From positions 62,001-126,000 of the forward strand of contig BPHZ01000005.1 in NCBI GenBank assembly GCA_026003835.1: 64,000 bases of DNA, read 5' to 3'. Positions within the stretch are counted from its first letter, which is position 1; every line of letters begins with the position of its first letter. The DNA comes from Herpetosiphonaceae bacterium (GTDB lineage Bacteria > Chloroflexota > Chloroflexia > Chloroflexales > Herpetosiphonaceae). A model generated the notes under the pieces. That model was not told the DNA's origin. It ran no database searches and saw only the letters and a list, made by a program, of their open reading frames with translations. This document shows, one piece after another, positions 52,821 to 63,300 of this stretch. The translations under genes and the position numbers were made by a program.

Positions 52821-53333
52821 ATGGGACGCCGCGGGCTTGTCATGGTTGTGGGTATCGTTGTCATCGTCGCCGGCGCGATAGGGTTTTACCTCTTTCGGCC
52901 TGATACCCTTTTTTGGAAGAGCACAGTCAGCGAGGAGTTTCCTGCCGGGCCGGGAGGAGCGCAGGGATCGAATAGCCAGGGAGATGCCGTACAGCTGCTG
53001 ACAGGCCACTTTCATCCGGTTGCTCACCAGGGTACAGGTGTTGCGACGATCTACCAGCTCCCCGATGGTAAACGGGTGTTGCGCCTCACCGCGTTCGACG
53101 TCGATAACGGCCCGGATCTCTATGTCTATATGGTCGCCGCGGAGGATGCGACTGACGACGCGACGGTCGAGCAGGCGGGCTACGTCTCGCTTGGCCTGCT
53201 TAAGGGCAACCGCGGCGACCAAAACTATGAGCTGCCGGCCGATCTTGATCTGAACACCTACCGGTCAGTCTCGATCTGGTGCCAGCGCTTCAGCGTCAAC
53301 TTTGCGACCGCGCCACTTAAACCACTTGAATAG
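52821..53333 (+). CDS. Membrane-anchored DM13-domain protein
   Basis: 170 residues. One N-terminal transmembrane helix (VMVVGIVVIVAGAIGFYLF) and a DM13 domain: LLTGHFHPVAHQGTGVATIY, RVLRLTAFDVDNGPDLYVYM and VSIWCQRFSVNFATAPL, including the conserved Cys. DM13 domains are proposed to take part in redox or electron transfer. Extracytoplasmic. GAGGAGG precedes ATG 52821. Confidence 0.82.
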   Translation: MGRRGLVMVVGIVVIVAGAIGFYLFRPDTLFWKSTVSEEFPAGPGGAQGSNSQGDAVQLLTGHFHPVAHQGTGVATIYQLPDGKRVLRLTAFDVDNGPDLYVYMVAAEDATDDATVEQAGYVSLGLLKGNRGDQNYELPADLDLNTYRSVSIWCQRFSVNFATAPLKPLE

Positions 53334-53359
53334 GCTACGTGTTTTGTGACGCACCCCTG

Positions 53360-54151
53360 CTACAATAGGCCCCTGCTGCGTCCGCCGTCGACGGTCAGGG
53401 TCTGGCCGGTGATGTAGGAGGCGCGCTCCGAGGCGAGAAAGGCGATCGCTGCCGCCACTTCCTCCGGCTGGCCTAGGCGCCCCATCGGCGTGGCGCTGCG
53501 GATCTCGGCGGTGACCTCATCCAGGGAGAGCCCTTCGCGCTGCATGCGCGCCTCGTAGAGCTGGCGCTGGCGATCGGTCATGGTGTAGCCCGGCGCGACA
53601 TTGTTGACCGTAATCTGCTCCGGCGCCAGCTGGGTCGCCAGGGTACGAACCAGCCCAACGACACCCGGACGCACGCCGTTAGAGAGAATTAGCCCGTCGA
53701 TCGGCTGCTTCACCGAAACCGAGGTAATGGTGATGATGCGCCCCCAACGGGCGCGCCGGAGATGCGGCAGCGCTTCGCGGATCAATCGAGCTGTGCTGAG
53801 GAAGCTTAACTCCCAGGCTTTGCGCCAATCCTCATCGCCAAAGTCCTCAAAATTTCCGGCCGGCGGCCCACCCGCATTGGTTACGACAATATGCAGGGCG
53901 CCAAAGTGATCAGCTGCCGTCTGGACAAAGCGGGCAGTGTCTTCAGCATTAGTAACATCGGCGACGATAGGCAGCACCTCACTACCTGTTGTACTGCTTA
54001 TTTCCTCCGCCGACCGCTTAATTGCATCCTCGCGCCGAGAGCAGATCGCCACCCTGGCGCCCTCGCGGGCCAGTTCGAGCGCCGCTGCGCGTCCCAGGCC
54101 CTGACTGGCGGCGGCGACAAGCGCAACCTTTCCTTTTAACCCGAGATCCAT
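53360..54151 (-). CDS. SDR-like protein lacking the catalytic Tyr-Lys
   Basis: 263 residues. The fold is SDR ([37 protein letters not shown]), but the TGxxxGxG motif reads AAASQGLG and the YxxxK position reads [11 protein letters not shown], with neither Tyr nor Lys. This matches the 3-oxoacyl-reductase-like SDR subgroup without a perfect tetrad. Enzymatic activity is uncertain. AAGGAG is 7 nt from ATG 54151. Confidence 0.8.
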   Translation of the reverse strand: MDLGLKGKVALVAAASQGLGRAAALELAREGARVAICSRREDAIKRSAEEISSTTGSEVLPIVADVTNAEDTARFVQTAADHFGALHIVVTNAGGPPAGNFEDFGDEDWRKAWELSFLSTARLIREALPHLRRARWGRIITITSVSVKQPIDGLILSNGVRPGVVGLVRTLATQLAPEQITVNNVAPGYTMTDRQRQLYEARMQREGLSLDEVTAEIRSATPMGRLGQPEEVAAAIAFLASERASYITGQTLTVDGGRSRGLL

Positions 54152-54225
54152 GTTCAAGCTCCTTGCTACGACTAACGGCTATTCCCGCTGAGCTGCTCGG
54201 CGGCGAGCAAGAGCCGGCCGCCGTA

Positions 54226-55248
54226 CTACATTCCTATCCAACGTGCATAGAGCGTGCGGGCGTAGGTTTCATCCTCGGTGCCCTTGACGATCGCTCGCGC
54301 ATCGGGGAACACTGTAAGTTCGCAACCACTAACTGTGAAACGCAGCAGATGTTCGGTCAGCCGCAGTTGAGCAACGCCCGCCTCCCGCAACCGCCCTGCA
54401 AGCTCGTGCAAGTCGATGTACGAGCTGCCGCCCGGCCGAACCTGGACGGCATCTCTGCCGCAGAGTGAGGTTGTACGCGCTGCGGCTTCGCCGTAGAGAT
54501 AGGCGAAGTTGCGCTGTCCGCAAGCCGGGCAATCGGGACGCGGCGGCCCAAGCGAAACAACATCAAAAGAAAGCTCCCAGACATCGATTGAGATCAGTCC
54601 TGGATTTGGCGTGCCGCGCCCCACCAGGAGCTTAATTGCTTCAGAAGCAGCGATCGAGGCTACCGTTCCGACAGCAGTGCCGAGAACGCCCGCTGTATCG
54701 CAGGTGGGAGCTGTTCCAGGGGCGGGCGCCTCTGGGAAGATGCAGCGGAAACAGGGGCCTCCTGGCGTTATATTCATCGTCATACCATACGAGGCAAGAG
54801 CGCCGCAGTAGATCCAGGGGATGCTCCGTTCGACGCAAACATCGTTGATCAGATAGCGAACCTCAAAGTTATCGCTGCCATCCAAGAGCAGGTCGGCGCC
54901 ATGAGCCACCTCGTCGATGGTCTCGCTGTTGACATCGACCACCAGCGGCTCAATCGTAACAGCGCTGTTGACGGCGCGCAGCTTCTCAGCGGCGGCGATT
55001 GCCTTTGGCCGGCCTTCGCCGGCGTCGCGTTCATCGAAGAGCATCTGGCGCTGAAGATTGTGTAGCTCGACATAATCACGGTCGGCGATGCGCAGACGGC
55101 CAACACCTGCTCTTACCAGGGCGTTAGCGAGCACACTGCCGGTCGCGCCCACGCCGATCAGGGCCACGGTCGCCGCTGCCAGCCTGCGCTGGCCTTCAAG
55201 CCCGAGCCCGGCGAAGAGCATCTGTCGCTGATACCGCTCAAGATCCAT
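54226..55248 (-). CDS. ThiF/MoeB-type E1-like adenylyltransferase
   Basis: 340 residues. ALIGVGATGSVLANALVRAG is the ATP-binding loop, LLLDGSDNFEVRYLINDVCV the second core motif, PTCDTAGVLG holds the catalytic Cys region, and CFRCIF and CPACGQ the zinc Cys pairs. A C-terminal domain (from about 260) may hold the carrier-binding part. It activates a ThiS/MoaD-like carrier's C-terminus. The JAMM protease gene is just upstream on the same strand. Confidence 0.88.
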   Translation of the reverse strand: MDLERYQRQMLFAGLGLEGQRRLAAATVALIGVGATGSVLANALVRAGVGRLRIADRDYVELHNLQRQMLFDERDAGEGRPKAIAAAEKLRAVNSAVTIEPLVVDVNSETIDEVAHGADLLLDGSDNFEVRYLINDVCVERSIPWIYCGALASYGMTMNITPGGPCFRCIFPEAPAPGTAPTCDTAGVLGTAVGTVASIAASEAIKLLVGRGTPNPGLISIDVWELSFDVVSLGPPRPDCPACGQRNFAYLYGEAAARTTSLCGRDAVQVRPGGSSYIDLHELAGRLREAGVAQLRLTEHLLRFTVSGCELTVFPDARAIVKGTEDETYARTLYARWIGM

Positions 55249-55395
55249 TCTCACCCCATTCTTTCTTGGGCCGGCTCGCAGATCTTTCAACTTCCAGATC
55301 CCGAGGATGATATCCTATCATCTGGTTAACGCCCGCCTTCATCACCTGTTGGAATGACTTTCACGCATGTTTCACAGGCTGATTCTATCATCGAA

Positions 55396-55821
55396 TCATC
55401 CAGATATATCGCGCCAGGCTAGATCAAGCTCCTGGTAATGGCGCTCAGGCCCACTGAAGATCCAGGCTCGCAGATCGACCATGGTGCCGGCACTGATCGA
55501 GGCGATCAGGTAAAGGTAATCGGGCCAGGCAAGCGCGCGGTCTTCTTCAGAGGGCAGCGCCGGAACATCGGGGTGTGAGTGGTAGAAGCCGACGATCTCC
55601 AGCCCCACCTGGCCGGCATGCCGATCTGCTGCAGCGAAATCGCGTGGGTCGAGCGTGTAGCGATCTGTGGAATTCTGTCTGGAGATATTGCTTCCTGGAA
55701 ACACACGAACCACACGTCTAGGGGCAAAGCTTCCCAGGAGCAGGCCACAGCACTCATATGGATAGGTGGCCTGAGCGTGTCTGGTAATAGTGGCGACAAC
55801 CTTGGGTGGTAGGATCAACAT
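55396..55821 (-). CDS. JAMM/MPN+ metallopeptidase
   Basis: 141 residues. GFYHSHPDVPALPSEEDRAL is the full JAMM zinc motif (HxHx7Sx2D), with the conserved Glu in YECCGLLLG. Bacterial JAMM proteases next to a ThiF protein process sulfur-carrier conjugates, as with CysO/Mec. No carrier gene is in the 147 bp between them. No ribosome site precedes ATG 55821. Confidence 0.87.
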   Translation of the reverse strand: MLILPPKVVATITRHAQATYPYECCGLLLGSFAPRRVVRVFPGSNISRQNSTDRYTLDPRDFAAADRHAGQVGLEIVGFYHSHPDVPALPSEEDRALAWPDYLYLIASISAGTMVDLRAWIFSGPERHYQELDLAWRDISG

Positions 55822-55832
55822 CGTTCAAAGAT

Positions 55833-55854
55833 AAAAAAGACCCCACTTGGGGGT
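55833..55854 (-). terminator. Terminator-like hairpin in the JAMM leader
   Basis: Minus strand: ACCCC, 5-nt loop, GGGGT, then C and six T, ending 12 nt before the JAMM start. It could attenuate transcription into the operon. Confidence 0.5.
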
Positions 55855-55880
55855 AGTAGAAGCTTCACCTTTAAATAGGG

Positions 55881-55909
55881 AGTATAGCAGCCGCTATACT
55901 TACTGTCAA
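55881..55909 (-). promoter_or_regulatory. Promoter with embedded palindromic operator
   Basis: Minus strand TTGACA, 17 bp, TATACT. A perfect palindrome AGTATAGCagccGCTATACT (55881-55900) covers the -10 and half the spacer, so a bound repressor would block polymerase. Drives JAMM-ThiF-SDR. Confidence 0.7.
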
Positions 55910-56040
55910 TTGGAACGAGATGCTGCTATCGGCGCCAATCCTGTCATCTTCATAAGCTTGACTCTTCCTTATGGCTCGCCTATAGTGATAGCACATACGG
56001 CCGGGGCTTGATCATCAACATTATCGTTTTATGGATACCT

Positions 56041-59000
56041 ATGTCTCAAGAGCATCTACCATCTACGACCCTTGCCCAGCTCGACCGCCTGCTACCGCTC
56101 GACCTGGCCGCAGCCATTCAGACCCAGCATCCACCTCCGCCGGAGGCGCTGACACGTGCCCTTGCCCTGCTGCGCGCCCGCCTCGACGCCATTCTACCTC
56201 TTGTTCCCCCGCCCATTGCCCATCAACATCTGCGTGATCCCAGTCCCGGAGCTATCCGCTGCCAGCGCCTCTACGGCTCGCTGCTTTTCGCCGACCTCTC
56301 CGGTTTTACCGCCCTCTCCGAGCAGCTTGCTGCCCTCGGCCGAGAAGGTTCCGAGGTCGTCACCGAGGTTATCAACCGGCTTTTCGCCGCCCTGACGGGA
56401 GAAGTTCATCGCTACGGCGGCGCCTTGCTCAAATTCGGCGGCGATGCACTGACTGCTCTGTTCGATCAGGCGGAGCTGGGTGAGGATCATGCGGCCCTCG
56501 CGCTGGCGGCCGCTCAGGGAATGCAGCAGCAGATGGCCGCCATCGGGCTGGTTGAGACTCGTGGCGGGCGTCACCAGCTGCGGCTGCGCACCGGCGTCCA
56601 CAGCGGGACGTTGATCGCCGCCCAGCTGGGCGATAACGAGCATATGGAGCTCCTGCTGACGGGGCATGCCGTTCACCAGGTGGCCCGCGCTCAGGAGGTA
56701 GCCCTGCCAGGCGAGGTCGTGCTGAGCACCGCAGCCCTGGCGCACATCGCCGGCGCGCAGGTTACTCCACGCGATGAAGACTTTGCCGTGCTGTTGGCGT
56801 TCGACTCACCTGCGCCGCGCGCTGCCCCACGCCTGCCCTTACCCAAACAATCCGGCGATCTAGCCGAGATCAGCGCGCTCGTCGAGGCGATCTCGGCATT
56901 GGAGCTTTTTCTGCCTCAGGGTCTGGCCCACACGGGTATTGTGGCCGATGAACGGCTGGCAAGCGGCTTCCGTCTTGTGACAGTGCTGTTTGCCCATGTC
57001 GCGCCGCTAAGCACGCTGCTGGAGCAACTGCCTCCCGATCTTGATGCCGCGCCGCTGCTCAACGCCTACTACAGGCGGATGCAGCAGGTCGTGCAGCGCT
57101 TTGGCGGCAGCATCAACAAGCTCGATCTGGCTGCCGACGGCGACAAGCTGCTGGCCTGCTTCGGCGCGCCGCTGGCACAGGAGCAGCACCACGAGCTGGC
57201 GGTGCGCGCCGCGCTGGCGATGCAGGCGGCGCTGGCCGAGGCCAACGCAGAGATCGCCGCGTTGGGGTTGGATCTGCCGCCGCTGCAGCAGCGGTTGGGG
57301 CTCAATACCGGCCATGTCTTTGCCGGGCTGGTGGGAACACCGGCGCGGCGTGAGTACACGGTAATGGGCGATGTGGTCAACCTTGCGGCGCGGCTGATGG
57401 CCTACGCGCCCCCTGGAGCGATCTGGATCAGCCCGGTGACGCAGCGGGCGGTCGCACATTGCATACAGTGCCAGGCGCTGCCTGCCCTGCAGCTCAAGGG
57501 GAAGGCTGCTCCGGTGACGCCCTATGCTGTGATCACAGCCTACGAGGCTGAGCGCCCGCGGGAGACTGGCCTGGTGGGGCGCGCGCCGCTCGTGGGGCGG
57601 CAGGCGGAGCTGGCGCTGCTGCAAGAGGCCGCGACAACAGCCTTGCAGGGGGGCGGGGCGAACGGTGGTCCTCATCGGGGAGGCGGGCGTCGGCAAGAGC
57701 CGGATGATCGAGGAGCTGCTGAGCTGGCTGAGTTTGCAGAGTCTGACGGGTGGCAGCGTGCCGGTGTTTACGCTGCTGACCACAGAGTGCCAGTCGTACG
57801 AGCAGGCCGTGGCGTTCAGCTCGCTACGCGACCTGCTGCAGCAGCTGCTGCGGTTGCCAGGCTCGACGCAGATCAACAGCGAGCAGATAGTGGAGCAGGT
57901 ACGGCGCCAGGTCAAGGCGCTGGTCCCGGAGCTGGAGCGCTTCACTCCGCTGCTTGGGGAGGTATTGGGCCTGCCTATCCCCGAAACGACAGTGACAGCC
58001 TCACTCAAACCGGAGCAGCGACGCGACCGCATACACGATCTGGTGGTGGGGTTGCTGGGGGCGGCAGCGCGCCAGCAGCCCCTGGTGGTTGTCTGGGATG
58101 ATCTGCATTGGTGTGATGCCTCATCCCTCGATGTTGTGCATGCGCTGAACGATAGAGCCTCACATTACCCTCTGCTGCTGTTGCTAGGTCTACGGCCGGA
58201 TCCCCTGCTGCTCAAATCGCTGGGCGACCATGTAATGGCGCTGCGGATTGGTGAGCTGGAGGCGAGGGCGGGCGCCGAGCTGGTTGCAACGCTGTTGAAG
58301 GGGGCGCCGCCGCCGGCGCTGCTGGAGCGGCTGCGCACGAGCGATGAGGGCTATAACCCCTTCTTCGTTGAGGAACTGTTGCGCGCTCTGATCGAGACCG
58401 GAGTATTGGTACAGCGTAATGGCGGCTGGGAACTGGCCGGCGATGTGGCAACCCTGGAGATTCCCGATACCATCGAGGAGGTCATTGCGGCGCGCATCGA
58501 TCGGCTGGAAGCCCGCCAGCGCGAGACACTGCAGACAGCATCGGTTATCGGCCGGCGCTTCTACTACCCTATCCTGGCGGGCGTAGCCAATGAGCAGAGG
58601 CAGCTCCAGCAGCGACTGATGGCGCTGGCTTCCGCAGAGTTGCTGCTGCCGGAGGATGAGCAGTCCTACCTGTTCAAACACATGCTGACTCGTGACGCCG
58701 TTTACGCCAGCATCCTCTACGCACGCCGGCGCGAGCTGCACCGGCGGGTGGCGCGGCGTATCGAAGAGGTCTATGGGGATCGGCTGGAGGAGCAGCTGCC
58801 GCTGCTGGCGCGGCACTACTATGCAGCGGAGGATTGGTCGCCGGCGCTGCGCTACAGCATGGCAGCGGGACGGCGGGCGCAAGAACGCTACCACAATCGC
58901 GAGGCGCTGACACTGTTCGAGATGGCTCTGGGAGCGCTGTCGCACCTGGAGCCGCAGCAGACGATTGAGGCCGAGGCGTACGAGCGGATGGGGCTAGCGC

Positions 59001-60175
59001 TGTTTCACATGGCTGACTATGAGGAAGCGTGGACGGCGCTGGAGCGGGCGCTGGAGATCCTGAAAACAGCGGCGCCGGATGATCACGAAGGGCAAGCTCG
59101 GATCTACCGCCACCTGGCTGTGGTCGCTGAGCGCCGCGCCGACTATGATCTGGCCCTCTCCCTGGTTGAGCAGGGCCTCCGGCTGATTGAGCATAGCGAC
59201 TCTGCGGAGATTGCTGCGCTGCTGCTGGTGAGTGTAGGTCCCTATCAGCGTCAGGGACGCTATGCTGAGGCATTGGTTTCGGTTGAGCACGGCCTTGAAG
59301 TGGCGCGACAACATAACAAGCTCCGTGACATGGCGTATGCGTATCAACTTCTCTGTGGTATCTACTGGCGGCTTGGCCAAAATCGACAGGGGATCGAAGC
59401 GGCGAAGAAGAGTCTGGCGCTCTACACGGAGCTGAATGACCTCTCAGGGCAGGCGGATGCTCAAATGAATCTCGCGAATATCCTGACTGAGGTTGGTCTT
59501 TTTATGGAAGCGGTTGAATACTTCCGCGCTGCAATGCGGCTTCAAGAAACACTTGGTAACAGTTATGGCCAGGCAATGATTGCGAATAATCTTGGCGATC
59601 TGCTGCGCACGATCGGCGACTATACAGGTGCCATGGAGCAGTTTACTGTTGCGCTGCGCAAATTTGAGACGCTTGGATCACAGTTTGGGATTGCTGTGCT
59701 GCATATGAATATTGGCTCGGTCAGCTTGAGCCAGTCGAATCTGCCCGAGGCGCGCTATCACCTGGAGCGCAGCAGAGAGCTTTTTGAAGAGACCGGCGCC
59801 GAAGAATTTCTCACCGAGCTCTACCGTTACTATGCCCAGCTGGCTTTGGCCGAAGGGCAGCCGCACGATGCATTAACTTGGGCCGATCGAGCGTTGGGGT
59901 TCGCGCGACGGCTTGATGCCCGGGCAGAGGAAGGAGTGGCGTTACGCATTCGTGGTCTGATTCTGAAGGCTCTGAATCGTAGCCAGGAGGCACTAGCGGC
60001 GCTTGAGGAAGCTCGCGCTATTCTTGTAGAGGTTGGTAATACTGGCGAGCTGGCCTGCTGTCTGGAAGATTTAGCTGCGCTATTCGAGGGGAGCGAGCGC
60101 TCTATAGCGCTTCTGGCTGAAGCGCAAGCGCTGCGGAGCGCTGTGGGCAGTGCGACCTCGGATAGCGGGCAGTAG
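56041..60175 (+). CDS. Adenylate cyclase-AAA ATPase-TPR regulator (frameshifted as sequenced)
   Basis: 1377 residues if one G is removed at G6 (57648-57653). Two class III cyclase domains come first: LLFADLSGFTALSE has the metal Asp, while the second (VTVLFAHVAPLSTLL) has lost it. Then an AAA/ATPase with Walker A GEAGVGKS and Walker B LVVVWDDLHWCD, then about 500 residues of TPR repeats. This is the common bacterial cyclase/LuxR-like ATPase scaffold for signal-dependent regulation, here without a DNA-binding domain. ATG 56041 chosen; the frame is open to TTG 56008. Confidence 0.85.
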
Positions 60176-60337
60176 CGCCTGCTACAGTTGCTACAGAGAT
60201 TCTTCTCATATCCGGGCAATGGCCGATGGGCCTGTTTGCCCAAGAGTCGTTTGAACAGGCGTAAACGTAGGTTTACAGTCGGAGCAGGGCCGGTAGAGGA
60301 TCGTGCAAGCGTTTCTGAGATCAAGGAGGATCCTGCG

Positions 60338-63300
60338 ATGAACAGCCGCTGGTGGAGAGCTATCTCGCTGCTTCTTGTCTATCTTATCATCGCCGGTACG
60401 GCATTTGTGTCCGCCCCCTACACGGTATCGCGCTCGTTCGCCCTCCCTGTCCATGATCCGTTGTCCGGTCTTGTAATTGAGCCAAATGATACTTGGGAAG
60501 CTGCTACGAATATTGCCGAGGTTAGTGAGTGCGGTACATTGCCCTGTACCTTCAACATAGCTGACGGGATAACCAGTCGTGATGATGTGGATTGGTACAA
60601 GCTCTTCGTTCCTAAGCCCGGTATAACGGTATCATTGGATTTGACCGGGCTGACCGATGACCTGGATATGGCGCTGCTTGGCGATCTCAGCAAGCCGGTA
60701 ACCGGTACTGGAAACCTGGATCATGTGATGGATACTGGTCGTATCAGCGCCGTTGGTCGTATTAGCGCCGTTGGTCGTATTAGCGCCGTTGGTCGTATTA
60801 GCGCCGTTGGTCGCATTAGCGCCGTTGGTCGTATCAGCGCTGTTTCGGATGCTAGCGGCAATGCAGCGGAGCAGATCGACGTGACGCTCTGGACTACCGG
60901 CACCTACTATCTACTGGTCTTCCCCTCAGAGCGGGGCGTTATGAGCGACTATACGCTGGCAGGTGCGATCTCCTCCGGCTATGAACCACCAGATCCTGCA
61001 ACGGTGCCGTTTACCTTCAACGATCCTTACGGCCCCGATCCTGATGTTGAGGTGCTCTATCTCACCAATAGAAAGCGGATGGAGGAACTTGAGAGTCAGG
61101 TGATGGTGCAGGCGGGAGATCTCGACTCTGTATCTCTGCCGCTCTCGTTTATACCCAATGAGGGGCAGCTTGACTCTCAGGTGCGCTTCCAGGCGCAGGG
61201 CATGGGTGGGACAGTATCTTTCTCCACCGATGAGGTGGTCTTCTCGCTGCCCTCGCCCTCCGCCTCAACACTGACTGCGCGCCTGCGCTTCATCGGCGCA
61301 CGTGCTGAGCCGGAGGTGGTTGGCGCAGAGCGTCTGTCTGGAGTTGTCAACTACTTATTGGGAAATGATCCGGCGCAGTGGCGCACCGGCTTGCCAACCT
61401 ACGCCGAGATTGTCTACCGCGATCTCTACCCTGGCATCGACCTGCACTATGAAGGTGTCGATGGCCGGCTCAAGGGCACCTACATCGTCGCGCCGGGAAT
61501 GGATCCATACCGTATTCGCTGGTCCTACGAGGGCGCCGAGTCTGTGAAGATCGACGAGGCAACGGGCGATCTGCAGGTGAGCCTCGCCGGGGCGGAATCG
61601 GCCATCATCGAGCAGGCCCCGATCGTCTGGCAGGACATCGACGGCAGACGCGTGCCGGTCAGCGCTTCCTACGCAGTCGCCGCCGATGGCACGATCAGCT
61701 TTGCTTTGGGCGCCTACGACCCCGCCCACCCGCTGACGATCGACCCACTGCTGACCTACAGTACGTACCTCGGCGGCTCGGGGATCGATAAAGGGCAGAG
61801 CATCGCCGTCGATCGCTTCGGCAACGCCTATATCGTTGGCTTCACCGATACACCCGGCACGCCGATGACGGGTTCAGGTGGTGGGGGCGATATCTTCATC
61901 GTCAAGCTCAGCCCGACCGGCCGCGGCCTCTCCTCGCCCTCCGCGCCGGTCTACCTCTCCTACATCGGCGGCACAGGCAGCGATACGCCGAAGGCGGTTG
62001 CCGTCGATCGGGCCGGCAATGCCTATATCACCGGCTGGACCAGCTCGACCGATTTCCCGCTCGTCAACCCGTACGAGATGGATAGCGGCGACAATGCCGA
62101 AGATGCGTTTGTCGTTGCTCTGAACAGCAGCGGCTCGATCTCCTACTCAACCTATCTTGGCGGAGACGGCGCCGATTTGGGCTACGGCATCGATGTCGAT
62201 CAAAACAGCAAGGTCTATGTCGTCGGCCACACCTCCTCGATCAGCGATCTTGCCTTCAACGCTCTCGATTCCAGCTTCGGCGGCGGCTCGCAGGACGCCT
62301 TCCTGGCAAAGCTCTACTGGAACGGATCAAACGTCGATCTCGCTTTTGCCACCTATCTCGGCGGCGGTGGCGACGATTACGGAACCGGGATTGCCCTGGA
62401 TCAGAATGGGCATATGTATGTCACGGGCTACACAGATTCGACGGATTTTCCGGACTGGTCTGCGACCATTGGGGGTGGGGGCGGCGCTTTGGATGTCTTT
62501 GTTGCCAGGCTGCTCTTCGATGGTAGCAACACCAACATCGAATACCTGGCTCGTTTCGGCGGCAGCTCCGACGATATGGCGCAGGGCATCGATGTCGATA
62601 ACGATGGCAGTGTGTACCTGACGGGATCGACAGGCTCAGTAGATTATCCGCTGGGCGCGACACCTTTCGACTCCAGTTGTGGCAGTGACGGAGCGTGCGA
62701 CGGCGGGTTTGCCGATGCATTTGTGACAAAGGTAAGCTTTGATGGCATCAGCCCGACCCTTGACTACTCGACCTACCTGGGTGGCACAGGGCTGGATACG
62801 GGCCATGCGATCGTCGTGGACGACGCGCGCGATGTCTTTGTGACCGGCTATACCACATCTGCCAATTACGTGGTTACCTCCGATGCGCCGCAGCCGAATT
62901 TTAACGGGGGACCTGGCGATGCCTTCGTCACCAAGCTCAACATCGACGGGTCGTCGGTTTTGTTCTCCAGCTATCTCGGCGGCAGCAGCAATGATGCCGG
63001 CGGCGGCGGCGATGACTCCGGGCAGGATGTGGCGCTGGATAGCTTTGGTAATGTGTTTGTCACCGGCTATACAAGCTCGCTGGACTTCCCGGTATCCGAT
63101 GCATTGAGCGCAAACCTTAACGGCAGCGAAGACGCTTTCGCTACCCGTCTGAGGCTGAACAGTACCGATCCGTTGATGGCAATGCTACAGCAGCTGGCGG
63201 AGGCGCCGGGCGCGCCGCGGGGAGCAGTGATCGATCTCGGCCCGCCGCAGGTTGGCACACCCAATGGCTTCCCAACCATCCACGATCTCTATATGGAGTG

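Noticed and set aside
54226..55821. Bil-type ubiquitin-like antiphage operon
   Set aside because: E1-like and JAMM proteins are present, but no ubiquitin-like or E2 gene; a sulfur-carrier role is simpler.
57665..60175. Separate ATPase-TPR gene starting at GTG 57665
   Set aside because: The start lies inside the Walker A strand; removing one G joins it to the cyclase part.
60739..60846. Possible CRISPR array
   Set aside because: Units are contiguous 18-bp coding repeats without spacers.
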